Shown here piece by piece: positions 1-6,102 of a stretch of DNA of 9,075 nt. The stretch is from an uncultured Lachnospiraceae bacterium. GTDB taxonomy: Bacteria; Bacillota; Clostridia; Lachnospirales; Lachnospiraceae. Where the stretch lies: NCBI GenBank assembly GCA_947382415.1, contig CANCYO010000089.1, forward strand, positions 1-9,075, read 5' to 3'. The notes under the pieces were generated by a model, which worked only from the letters and a program-made list of their open reading frames with translations, was not told where the DNA came from and did not search any database. Both the position numbers and the translations under genes were made by a program. The stretch's first letter is position 1. Every line of letters begins with the position of its first letter.

Positions 1-41
1 TCCGTGCGTGACTGGAGTTCAGACGTGTGCTCTTCCGATCT
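1..41 (+). other. Illumina sequencing adapter left at contig end (not genomic)
   Basis: Positions 8-41 match the 34-nt TruSeq index-read adapter, from GTGACTGGAGTTC through to CTCTTCCGATCT. In library molecules this adapter is preceded by a 6-8 nt sample index, so bases 1-7 (TCCGTGC) are best read as part of an index. Genomic sequence starts at about 42. The artefact creates a false GTG start at 27 and five false residues in frame with the first gene. The match is from memory of the adapter sequence, is full length, and would not occur by chance. Confidence 0.97.
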
Positions 42-2060
42 GCCTTTTATTTCCTGGAGCGGGATATGGAGATGTCCTGTGACGAGCGTGTGATCAGGCT
101 GATGGGGACGGATATCAAACGCCGGTATTCTCAGTCGCTCCTCAATTTTGCGGAGGGCAGGGGAGGCCTTGCGGTGACGCCGCTGACCTTCGGGGAAAAC
201 AGTGTCAAACAGCGCGTGAAAAACGTGCTCTCTTATAAGAATGCCAGAAGATGGAGCATTATACTGGGCATTGTGATCCTGGTGGCGGCAGGCATCTTCC
301 TGTTTACCACCCGGAGCGGGACGCCGGGCAGTGAGCCTGAGGACGTGCAGACAGATCAGACACAGCCAGGGCAGAATGTGACGGAGAATGGCGGACATGA
401 GGAGTACATTGGAGACCTCATAGAGAACAAATCGGATTTTGAGGAGCTGTATGGGACGGCGGGAGCTTACGATTTCAGCCATGACAAAACGGGATACTCC
501 GTGAGCACCTATACAGGGATATTACAGCATCTGATGGCGGGGGACGACGATTATTATGATTGTTTTACGGATCCTGTCACCTCGGCGGTGCAGCTTCTTC
601 ATCTGGGAGCCGGAGCGGGAATGGCGGCATATTCCAATATGCCTCTGACTGTGGAGGGCTTTGAGATTTCCTGGCTGTCGGAGCTGCAGCTGCCGGGGGA
701 GGGCAGTCAGGCTATCGTCCGTTACACTTTTGAGAGCGACGGCTCAGAGGTGGAGATTCCCATGGAACTCATTGAGAGCAGTACGGGGATATGGGCTCCG
801 GCAGCAGGCATGACCAGGCGTGTGTATCAGACAAGGCAGGTAAGCCTGAGTGAACAGAGCGGGGAGGAATGCTATGTTCAGACCAGCCTGTACGGTATTT
901 ACCGGCTGGACAGAAGCGGACTTCGCTGCGTATATCCTCATTATGTTCCCTCAGATCTGGTCTGGGGAGCCGGAACCGACGGAAAACTCTATTTTCCCGC
1001 AAGCACCACTTATCAGGACGGCGATCTGGACTACTGGGAGGATGTGATCTGTATACTGGATATGGAGACGGGAGAGTATGACAAGGAGACCTATCCTATC
1101 ACCGAAGAGATGAGCAAGGTATGGCCTCTTCGCTGGATCAGTGCATACGGTGGTTTCCTGCGTTTGTATGGAGAGGAAGGACAGATCTGTCAACTGGCAC
1201 TGATCAATACGGGCACGACCTCTCTGAGCAGCGGGAATACCTGGAAAGGCAAGGCGGTGGCGGAGCTTGACGGGCAGGAGAGGAATGCCTATGGCGCGGA
1301 TATGCGTAACTACCTGCTGACGCATCCGGGTGAGTTGGTGGAATTGTCCAACCGTACGCTCTCCGAGAATTATGCCTATGTAGATCTGGACGGAGACGGC
1401 AGGACGGAACGGGTGAGCCTGTCTGCCAGTCCAGAGGGCGAGTATGTTGAGTGGCCTTATGACGCCTATGTGCTGCGGGCGGGAGACAGCGCCGTGACTA
1501 ACTGGTACGAGTGTATTTACAACAGTATCTGGGCAGTGAGTCTGGACGGTAAGGAGATTATTCTTGCTCTGTACGGCGACGGACCAAGCTCTGATCCCAT
1601 GACCTTCCTCTACCGGTACGAACAGGGAGAACTGCAGGAGGCAGGGTTCTTCTGCGACGATATCAGGCGGTGTACGATAGAAAACGGTGTGATCAATGGG
1701 ACTGACAGGCATGATGTGCTTCAGACCGACTGGGTGAAAGCTCAGTGGAGGCTGGGAACCGATGAGAGCGGGCAAAAGGTAATAGAACTAATTCCACAGG
1801 ACACCTATGAGTTTACAACATTGAATGATATCACCCTGCTGAGAGATTTTCCGGTACACAGCGCTCCCGACGTGAATGCGGAGAGTCGGATGATCCGGCC
1901 CCAGACGCTGCGCTTTGTGAAAACCGATGCTACCTTCACCTGGATTTACGCGGAGGCTGCGGACGGGAGCAGCGGCTGGTTTCAGGTGGATGGACTGCAG
2001 GTTCAGGAACTGGGACTGGATTATTATGAAGTTTTTGATAATCTGAACTTTGTGGATTGA
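42..2060 (+). CDS. M56-family (BlaR1/MecR1-like) membrane metallopeptidase homologue, C-terminal part, 5' truncated
   Basis: This is the last 672 codons of a larger protein; the N-terminal membrane helices and the HExxH zinc motif expected of M56 peptidases are missing because the contig ends in adapter. Residues are counted from the codon at 42. Residues 5-17 (LERDMEMSCDERV) match the conserved E-x-x-C-D block that follows HExxH in BlaR1/MecR1 proteins. Residues 43-70 resemble the family's PLxFGE...VKxRIKNVLxYK segment. A membrane helix spans about 71-90. The remaining ~580 residues should be extracellular: an acidic Gly/Thr linker, a long unrecognised beta-rich region, a calcium-loop or FG-GAP-like motif DLDGDG at 448-453, and an SH3-like domain near the C-terminus (LLRDFPVHSAPD to GWFQVDG). 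The ectodomain lacks the penicillin-binding motifs of true BlaR1, so beta-lactam sensing is not supported. A BlaI-type repressor would lie upstream and is not visible. Family assignment is good; the signal sensed is unknown. Confidence 0.82.
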   Translation, partial: AFYFLERDMEMSCDERVIRLMGTDIKRRYSQSLLNFAEGRGGLAVTPLTFGENSVKQRVKNVLSYKNARRWSIILGIVILVAAGIFLFTTRSGTPGSEPEDVQTDQTQPGQNVTENGGHEEYIGDLIENKSDFEELYGTAGAYDFSHDKTGYSVSTYTGILQHLMAGDDDYYDCFTDPVTSAVQLLHLGAGAGMAAYSNMPLTVEGFEISWLSELQLPGEGSQAIVRYTFESDGSEVEIPMELIESSTGIWAPAAGMTRRVYQTRQVSLSEQSGEECYVQTSLYGIYRLDRSGLRCVYPHYVPSDLVWGAGTDGKLYFPASTTYQDGDLDYWEDVICILDMETGEYDKETYPITEEMSKVWPLRWISAYGGFLRLYGEEGQICQLALINTGTTSLSSGNTWKGKAVAELDGQERNAYGADMRNYLLTHPGELVELSNRTLSENYAYVDLDGDGRTERVSLSASPEGEYVEWPYDAYVLRAGDSAVTNWYECIYNSIWAVSLDGKEIILALYGDGPSSDPMTFLYRYEQGELQEAGFFCDDIRRCTIENGVINGTDRHDVLQTDWVKAQWRLGTDESGQKVIELIPQDTYEFTTLNDITLLRDFPVHSAPDVNAESRMIRPQTLRFVKTDATFTWIYAEAADGSSGWFQVDGLQVQELGLDYYEVFDNLNFVD

Positions 2061-2086
2061 TTTTATAAAGTCTTTATAGAATTTTT

Positions 2087-2131
2087 ACAGACAGATTAGC
2101 ACTCGGGCTTGACGAGTGCTAATCTGTCTGT
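2087..2131. promoter_or_regulatory. Extended CIRCE operator (HrcA binding site)
   Basis: The core at 2096-2122 is a perfect CIRCE consensus, TTAGCACTC, a 9-nt spacer, then GAGTGCTAA. HrcA binds this element to repress heat-shock genes in Firmicutes. Here the symmetry continues perfectly for 9 more base pairs on each side (ACAGACAGA at 2087-2095 against TCTGTCTGT at 2123-2131), giving 18-bp arms around 2105-2113. The spacer and right arm contain the -35 element of the hsp20 promoter, and the right arm ends directly before the -10, so bound HrcA would block RNA polymerase. The hairpin might also weaken readthrough from the upstream M56 gene, but no U-tract follows it. Confidence 0.95.
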
Positions 2132-2137
2132 TATATT
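2109..2137 (+). promoter_or_regulatory. Sigma-A promoter of hsp20 (and probably clpB)
   Basis: TTGACG at 2109-2114 and TATATT at 2132-2137 are separated by 17 bp, close to the housekeeping sigma-A consensus. Transcription should start near 2143-2145, giving a leader of about 65 nt. The -35 sits inside the CIRCE operator, the arrangement expected for HrcA repression. Confidence 0.8.
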
Positions 2138-2208
2138 ACAAGTGTAACAAAGATAACAGAGACGAAATCGATCTTCCGATTCCGTGACAATGAAAGGAGA
2201 TATGACTT

Positions 2209-2676
2209 ATGATGATGCCCAGTGTTTTAGGAGAAAACCTGTTTGAAGATTTTTGGAACGACAATTTTGCATTTCCTTCATTTCCCGCATTTCCGGATGT
2301 GGAAAAGGTACTGTACGGAAAACATGCGAAGAATCTGATGAAAACCGATGTGAAAGAGACTGATGCCGGCTATGAGATCGACATGGATCTGCCGGGCTTT
2401 GAGAAGGACGAAGTGAAAGTCGCTCTTGAGGACGGTTATCTCACCGTCTCCGCGTCGAAGGGACTGGACCGGGAGGAACGGGAGGAGAAAACCGACCGGT
2501 ATATTCGCAGAGAGCGTTACACCGGATCCTGCCAGCGTTCGTTTTATGTCGGCAGCAACATTACGGAGGAGGATGTCAAAGGGGAGTTCAAACATGGCAT
2601 CCTGAAGCTGACCATACCCCGCAGAGAAGCCGAACCCGCGGTGGCGGAAAAGAAATACATTGCCCTGGAAGGCTGA
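2209..2676 (+). CDS. hsp20: Small heat-shock protein, Hsp20/alpha-crystallin family
   Basis: A 155-residue cytoplasmic ATP-independent chaperone that binds unfolding proteins and keeps them available for refolding. The N-terminal arm (1-43) is rich in Phe and Pro (LFEDFWNDNFAFPSFPAFPD). The alpha-crystallin domain covers about 44-138, with DLPGF at 60-64 and the signature G-I-L-K-L-T-I-P at 130-137. The C-terminal tail carries I-A-L at 151-153, an I-x-I/V-like motif used in oligomer assembly. Length is normal for the family. AGGAG at 2195-2199 lies 9 nt before the ATG at 2209; three consecutive ATG codons (2209, 2212, 2215) leave the exact start uncertain by two residues. It sits under a CIRCE-controlled promoter and directly upstream of clpB, which points to HrcA control and joint work with ClpB on aggregated proteins. 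Confidence 0.95.
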   Translation: MMMPSVLGENLFEDFWNDNFAFPSFPAFPDVEKVLYGKHAKNLMKTDVKETDAGYEIDMDLPGFEKDEVKVALEDGYLTVSASKGLDREEREEKTDRYIRRERYTGSCQRSFYVGSNITEEDVKGEFKHGILKLTIPRREAEPAVAEKKYIALEG

Positions 2677-2707
2677 CGGAATAAAAACCTGATTTTATGA
2701 ATACTAT

Positions 2708-2735
2708 TTGATTTTTTGAATTTACGTGTTATGGT
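2708..2735 (+). promoter_or_regulatory. Possible second promoter in front of clpB
   Basis: TTGATT at 2708-2713 and TATGGT at 2730-2735 are 16 bp apart, and TG at 2727-2728 gives an extended -10 (TGT before TATGGT). The stretch is AT-rich against a GC-rich background. An alternative is TATGAT at 2794-2799, a good -10 without a convincing -35. Either would let clpB be made separately from hsp20, but cotranscription through the gap is equally possible because no terminator follows hsp20. Confidence 0.35.
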
Positions 2736-2749
2736 AATAATAGTACGGA

Positions 2750-2778
2750 CGGCGTACAGTGATCCAGGCTGTACGCCG
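2750..2778. repeat. Perfect inverted repeat with 9-nt spacer in the clpB leader
   Basis: CGGCGTACAG at 2750-2759 is the exact reverse complement of CTGTACGCCG at 2769-2778, separated by TGATCCAGG. It lies 56 nt before the clpB start. The geometry (10-bp arms, 9-nt spacer) resembles CIRCE but the sequence does not, and it is not the heptad direct repeat bound by CtsR. No T-tract follows, so it is not an intrinsic terminator. It may be an operator for an unidentified regulator or an mRNA hairpin in the clpB leader. Confidence 0.8.
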
Positions 2779-2819
2779 GACGCTTCCAGGCAGTATGATA
2801 ATTGATTCAATGTGTTGAG

Positions 2820-2826
2820 AAGGGGG
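2820..2826 (+). promoter_or_regulatory. clpB: Ribosome binding site that sets the clpB start
   Basis: AAGGGGG at 2820-2826 ends 8 nt before the ATG at 2835. An in-frame TTG at 2802 would add 11 residues absent from the usual ClpB N-terminus and has no comparable site before it, so 2835 is preferred. Confidence 0.75.
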
Positions 2827-2834
2827 CAGAAGCC

Positions 2835-5414
2835 ATGAATATTCAGAAATTTACCCAGAAGTCCGTACAGGCTGTAGATATGTGTGAGAAACTGGCCTAT
2901 GAATACGGCAATCAGGAGATCGAACAGGAGCATCTGCTCTACAGTCTGCTGACCATAGAAGACAGTCTGATCCTGAAGCTTGTGGAGAAGATGGAGATTG
3001 ATAAAGACCATTTTGTGAACCGTGCGGAACAGGCATTAAAACGCCGGGTGAAGGTACAGGGCGGACAGGTCTATATCGGCCAGTATCTGAACAGGGTGCT
3101 GATCAGCGCAGAGAACGAGGCGAAGCAGTTAGGAGACGAGTATGTCTCTGTGGAGCATCTGTTTTTGGCCATGCTGCGGGAGCCCAACAAGGAGATCGCG
3201 CAGATCTGGAAGGAGTACGGCATCACCAGAGAGCGGTTTCTGCAGGCGCTTTCCACTGTGCGGGGCAATCAGCGAGTCACCAGCGACAATCCCGAGGCCA
3301 CTTATGACACATTGGAAAAATATGGCACGGATCTGGTGGAGAAGGCCAGAAATCAGAAACTGGATCCTGTGATCGGCCGGGACAGCGAGATCCGCAATGT
3401 CATCCGGATTCTCTCCCGCAAGACCAAAAACAATCCGGTACTCATCGGTGAACCCGGCGTGGGCAAGACTGCCGTGGTGGAGGGCCTGGCCCAGCGTATT
3501 GTGCGGGGAGACGTACCCCAGGGCCTGAAGGATAAGAAAATATTTGCGCTGGACATGGGCGCGCTTGTGGCCGGGGCAAAATACCGGGGCGAATTCGAGG
3601 AGCGTTTGAAAGCCGTTCTGGAGGATGTCAAGGCCAGCGACGGCCAGATCCTGCTCTTTATCGACGAGCTGCACACCATCGTGGGCGCGGGCAAGACCGA
3701 CGGTGCGCTGGATGCGGGCAACATGCTCAAGCCCATGCTGGCCAGAGGCGAACTCCACTGTATCGGAGCCACCACGCTGGACGAATACCGCCAGTATATC
3801 GAAAAGGATCCCGCTCTGGAGAGACGTTTTCAGCCTGTGCTGGTGGATGAGCCCACGGTGGAGGACACCATCTCCATCCTCCGTGGCCTGAAAGAACGCT
3901 ATGAGGTCTACCACGGCGTCAAGATTATGGACAACGCGCTGGTGAGCGCAGCCGTGCTGTCCCACCGCTATATCTCCGACAGATTCCTGCCGGACAAGGC
4001 TATCGACCTTGTAGACGAGGCCTGCGCATTGATCAAGACAGAGCTGGACAGCATGCCAACAGAGCTGGACGAGCTGCAGCGCAGATGTATGCAGATGGAG
4101 ATCGAAGAGGCCGCTCTGAAGAAAGAGGATGATAAATTGAGCCAGGAGCGTCTGGCGCAGCTCCAGAAAGAGCTTGCGGAGTGCAGGGAGGATTTTGCCG
4201 CCAGAAAAGCGCAATGGGACAATGAAAAAGCCTCAGTGGATAAACTCAGCAAACTGCGCGAAGAAATCGACCGTGTGAACAGCGAGATTCAGATCGCCCA
4301 GAGAGAGGGCAATCTGGAGAGAGCCGCAGAGCTTGCCTACGGAAAAATGCCGGAGCTTAAAAAGCAATTGGAACAGGAGGAAGAGCGCGTAGGCGGAGGA
4401 GAGCTCACACTGGTTCGGGAAAAGGTGTCTGACGAAGAGATTGCCCGGATCATCTCCCGCTGGACGGGGATTCCCGTGGCGAAGCTCACGGAGAGCGAAC
4501 GCAACAAGACCCTGCATCTGGACGAGGAACTGCACAGGAGAGTGATGGGACAGGACGAGGGCGTCACCAAAGTGACGGAGGCCATCATCCGTTCCAAGGC
4601 CGGCATCAAAGACCCGGCAAAGCCCATCGGTTCCTTCCTGTTTCTGGGGCCCACCGGCGTGGGCAAAACGGAACTTGCCAAATCCCTGGCAGCATCTTTG
4701 TTTGACGATGAAAACAACATGGTCCGCATCGACATGAGCGAATATATGGAGAAGTATTCCGTGTCCCGCCTCATCGGAGCGCCTCCCGGATATGTGGGCT
4801 ATGAGGAGGGCGGCCAGCTCACCGAGGCCGTGCGCAGAAAGCCCTACAGCGTGGTACTCTTTGATGAGATCGAGAAGGCCCATCCCGACGTGTTCAACGT
4901 GCTCCTGCAGGTTTTGGACGACGGACGTATCACCGACTCTCAGGGACGCACTGTGGACTTCAAGAACACCATCCTGATCATGACCTCCAATATCGGAGCC
5001 CAGTATCTGCTGGAGGGCATCGGGGAAGACGGAAGCATCCGCCCCGAGGCGGAGACTGCCGTGATGCAGGAACTCCGGGCACATTTCAGACCCGAATTCC
5101 TGAACCGGCTGGACGAAACCATCCTGTTCAAGCCCCTGACCAAAGAAAACATCGGCGGTATCATCAAGCTCATCGTAGCCGATCTCAACCGCAGACTCTC
5201 AGACCGCGACGTGACGCTGAAGCTAACTGAGGCGGCAGAACATTTCGTGGTAGAACAAGCCTACGACCCCGTATACGGCGCAAGACCCTTAAAACGCTAC
5301 ATTCAGAAACACGTAGAAACCCTTGCCGCCAAACTGATCCTGTCGGATCAGGTAAAGAGCGGCGACACCATCCTCATAGACGTGGAAGGCGAAACCCTCA
5401 CCGCCCGAACCTGA
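2835..5414 (+). CDS. clpB: ATP-dependent disaggregase ClpB (Hsp100)
   Basis: An 859-residue cytoplasmic AAA+ hexamer that threads proteins out of aggregates, normally with DnaK/DnaJ/GrpE. The N-terminal Clp-repeat domain covers about 1-145 (MNIQKFTQKS start, EQEHLLYSLL). NBD1 has Walker A GEPGVGKT at 205-212, Walker B LLFIDELH at 273-280 and the arginine-finger region ERR at 329-331. The charged coiled-coil middle domain spans about 398-520; its length separates ClpB from ClpC and ClpA. NBD2 has Walker A GPTGVGKT at 605-612, pore loop GYVG at 652-655, Walker B VVLFDEIE at 673-680 and sensor-2 GAR at 815-817. No I/LGF/L-type ClpP loop was recognised. All catalytic motifs are intact and length is typical. 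It follows hsp20 by 158 nt on the same strand and ends before a strong terminator. Control is likely through HrcA via the upstream promoter, possibly with its own promoter and the inverted repeat at 2750-2778. Confidence 0.98.
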   Translation: MNIQKFTQKSVQAVDMCEKLAYEYGNQEIEQEHLLYSLLTIEDSLILKLVEKMEIDKDHFVNRAEQALKRRVKVQGGQVYIGQYLNRVLISAENEAKQLGDEYVSVEHLFLAMLREPNKEIAQIWKEYGITRERFLQALSTVRGNQRVTSDNPEATYDTLEKYGTDLVEKARNQKLDPVIGRDSEIRNVIRILSRKTKNNPVLIGEPGVGKTAVVEGLAQRIVRGDVPQGLKDKKIFALDMGALVAGAKYRGEFEERLKAVLEDVKASDGQILLFIDELHTIVGAGKTDGALDAGNMLKPMLARGELHCIGATTLDEYRQYIEKDPALERRFQPVLVDEPTVEDTISILRGLKERYEVYHGVKIMDNALVSAAVLSHRYISDRFLPDKAIDLVDEACALIKTELDSMPTELDELQRRCMQMEIEEAALKKEDDKLSQERLAQLQKELAECREDFAARKAQWDNEKASVDKLSKLREEIDRVNSEIQIAQREGNLERAAELAYGKMPELKKQLEQEEERVGGGELTLVREKVSDEEIARIISRWTGIPVAKLTESERNKTLHLDEELHRRVMGQDEGVTKVTEAIIRSKAGIKDPAKPIGSFLFLGPTGVGKTELAKSLAASLFDDENNMVRIDMSEYMEKYSVSRLIGAPPGYVGYEEGGQLTEAVRRKPYSVVLFDEIEKAHPDVFNVLLQVLDDGRITDSQGRTVDFKNTILIMTSNIGAQYLLEGIGEDGSIRPEAETAVMQELRAHFRPEFLNRLDETILFKPLTKENIGGIIKLIVADLNRRLSDRDVTLKLTEAAEHFVVEQAYDPVYGARPLKRYIQKHVETLAAKLILSDQVKSGDTILIDVEGETLTART

Positions 5415-5434
5415 TTCTCCTTATACAGAGCTAA

Positions 5435-5482
5435 AAAACTCCTCATCCCCCGGCCCATCCGGCCCAGGTGATGAGGAGTTTT
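5435..5482 (+). terminator. Intrinsic terminator after clpB
   Basis: A 13-bp perfect stem pairs AAAACTCCTCATC (5435-5447) with GATGAGGAGTTTT (5470-5482) around a GC-rich 22-nt loop that can fold further (CCGG pairs). The stem ends in TTTT and continues TATATT. On the minus strand the same stem is followed by a T-run (complement of A5433-A5438), so it could stop transcription from either side. It begins 20 nt after the clpB stop. Confidence 0.9.
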
Positions 5483-5601
5483 ATATTGGTCATTGCGATG
5501 CTGTATTCGGCCGGTATCGAGGCAGTGGGAGACAGGGCGGCTTCTGCGGGCATTGGCGGAGCTTGGAGCGTTTTCTTATAGTGCGGACGGGAGACCAGGG
5601 G

Positions 5602-5625
5602 AAAATGCGCACGGATGCGCATTTT
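5602..5625. repeat. Nested hairpin A of the palindromic element
   Basis: AAAATGCGC (5602-5610) pairs perfectly with GCGCATTTT (5617-5625) around the loop ACGGAT (5611-5616). The inner 14 nt at 5607-5620 recur exactly at 5636-5649 in hairpin B. Confidence 0.9.
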
Positions 5626-5626
5626 A

Positions 5627-5658
5627 GGCTATACGGCGCACGGATGCGCCTTATAGCC
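5627..5658. repeat. Nested hairpin B of the palindromic element
   Basis: GGCTATA (5627-5633) pairs with TATAGCC (5652-5658), then one C/T mismatch, then GGCGC (5635-5639) pairs with GCGCC (5646-5650). The loop is again ACGGAT (5640-5645). Two stems of different sequence keep the same core GCGC-ACGGAT-GCGC, which suggests duplication or a conserved recognition motif. Confidence 0.88.
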
Positions 5659-5665
5659 GACCCGC

Positions 5666-5677
5666 AGCCTGCAGGCT
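5666..5677. repeat. Short perfect palindrome C of the palindromic element
   Basis: AGCCTGCAGGCT is a perfect 12-bp palindrome with no spacer, placed between hairpin B and the returning arm of the large inverted repeat. As RNA it could form only a short hairpin; as DNA it could be a dimeric binding site or simply part of the element. Confidence 0.7.
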
Positions 5678-5780
5678 TCTATATCCGCACTATTAGAAAA
5701 CACCCAGGCGCAGCCCCAGCCCGCAGAAGCCGCCCTGTCTCCCACTGCCGACACTGCCCGAACACAACCGCTGACTTTTA

Positions 5781-5810
5781 AAGGACTCTTAAGAACTTCC
5801 AAGAACTTTC
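5781..5810 (+). repeat. 10-bp-phased direct repeats upstream of the DUF4250 promoter
   Basis: Three adjacent 10-mers, AAGGACTCTT, AAGAACTTCC and AAGAACTTTC, share the frame AAG-A-CT; the last two share the 8-mer AAGAACTT. A weaker fourth unit, AACAACCGTC, follows at 5811-5820. The period equals about one helical turn and the array ends some 20 bp before the putative -35, so it may bind an activator or act as a bent or UP-like element. No known regulator motif was recognised. Confidence 0.5.
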
Positions 5811-5830
5811 AACAACCGTCATGTTAGGGG

Positions 5831-5859
5831 TAGTTTTTTATGAGAAAATCCGTTACAAT
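5831..5859 (+). promoter_or_regulatory. Probable promoter of the DUF4250-ASKHA-phosphoesterase operon
   Basis: TACAAT at 5854-5859 is a good -10; 17 bp upstream lies TAGTTT (5831-5836), a weak -35. A weak -35 with repeats just upstream fits an activated promoter. The leader would be about 60 nt and holds a small 6-bp inverted repeat (ATTCCC 5872-5877, GGGAAT 5890-5895). No other promoter-like site was seen between the clpB terminator and 5929. Confidence 0.5.
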
Positions 5860-5916
5860 ATACATAAGAGTATTCCCAGATTGATCGCAGGGAATTGTTC
5901 CATAAAAACAGGAGAG

Positions 5917-5922
5917 AAGGAG
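5917..5922 (+). promoter_or_regulatory. Ribosome binding site that sets the DUF4250 start
   Basis: AAGGAG placed 6 nt before ATG 5929, within a purine-rich run (5911-5927). It decides for the 57-residue product over the 93-residue reading from 5821. Confidence 0.8.
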
Positions 5923-5928
5923 AGACAG

Positions 5929-6102
5929 ATGCTGCCTGAGGATCCGGTGATCCTGCTCAGCTTTGTGAATCTGAAGCTGCGGGATTTTTATGACAGTCTG
6001 GACGCGCTGTGCGAGGATTTGGGCGCCGACGGACAGGCGCTTACAGAGAAGCTCGCGGCCATCGGTTACCATTATGATGCAGAGAGAAATCAGTTTGTCT
6101 GA
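5929..6102 (+). CDS. DUF4250 domain-containing small protein
   Basis: A 57-residue protein beginning MLPEDPVILLSFVNLKLRD and ending YDAERNQFV, which matches the DUF4250 family pattern (MLPxDPxxLLSxxNxKLRD...LDxLC...IGYxYxxxxNQF) over its whole length. The family's function is unknown to me; there is no signal peptide, membrane segment or metal-binding motif, and the acidic helical look suggests a small soluble adaptor or DNA/protein-binding unit. AAGGAG at 5917-5922 lies 6 nt before the ATG at 5929. An ATG at 5821 in the same frame would add 36 residues foreign to the family and falls upstream of the likely promoter, so it is rejected. The 3' end overlaps the next gene, indicating translational coupling. 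Confidence 0.9.
   Translation: MLPEDPVILLSFVNLKLRDFYDSLDALCEDLGADGQALTEKLAAIGYHYDAERNQFV

Larger units (their letters stand above)
5502..5766. repeat. Large complex palindromic element (long inverted repeat enclosing three hairpins)
   Basis: About 265 bp of noncoding DNA folds back on itself. The core arms at 5521-5551 and 5719-5749 are perfect 31-bp inverted copies. Inward, 5570-5587 pairs with 5684-5701 at 17 of 18 positions, joined by a looser imperfect section (5552-5569 against 5702-5718). Outward, 5502-5518 pairs with 5750-5766 at 13 of 17, with a 2-nt bulge at 5519-5520. Between the arms are three more palindromes (5602-5625, 5627-5658, 5666-5677), giving a cloverleaf-like cruciform. 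There is no T-tract, no clear promoter and no credible gene; the 72-codon frame crossing it is a by-product of the repeat. It could be a MITE-like or REP/BIME-like dispersed repeat, or a structured RNA. A transposase or RAYT gene is not present nearby. Confidence 0.9.

Noticed and set aside
951..1775. 274-codon open frame on the minus strand inside the M56 gene
   Set aside because: No ribosome site, no recognisable domain and His/Gln/Leu-rich low-quality composition; the plus-strand frame has clear family motifs.
2064..2078. AT-only palindrome TATAAAG-T-CTTTATA followed by a short T-run, as a terminator of the M56 gene
   Set aside because: The stem has almost no GC pairs and a realistic loop leaves about 5 weak pairs, too unstable for a convincing intrinsic terminator.
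2681..2698. ATAAAA/TTTTAT inverted repeat right after hsp20 as a terminator
   Set aside because: Six A/T pairs only and no T-tract after it; hsp20 to clpB readthrough remains plausible.
3129..4214. 361-codon open frame on the minus strand inside clpB
   Set aside because: An antisense by-product of GC-rich codons in clpB, which is intact and fully explained on the plus strand.
4233..5084. 283-codon open frame on the minus strand inside clpB
   Set aside because: Same reason: antisense of conserved NBD2, no start signals and no family resemblance.
5607..5649. CRISPR-like repeat from the two identical 14-mers
   Set aside because: Only two short copies, with a 15-nt gap that is itself part of hairpin stems; no cas genes or further repeats.
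5563..5781. 72-codon plus-strand frame inside the palindromic element
   Set aside because: It is made of the inverted repeat and nested hairpins, has no ribosome site and shows no protein-like pattern.
5821..5928. Upstream extension of DUF4250 to an ATG at 5821
   Set aside because: The added residues are not family-like, the ATG has no Shine-Dalgarno and it lies before the probable promoter.
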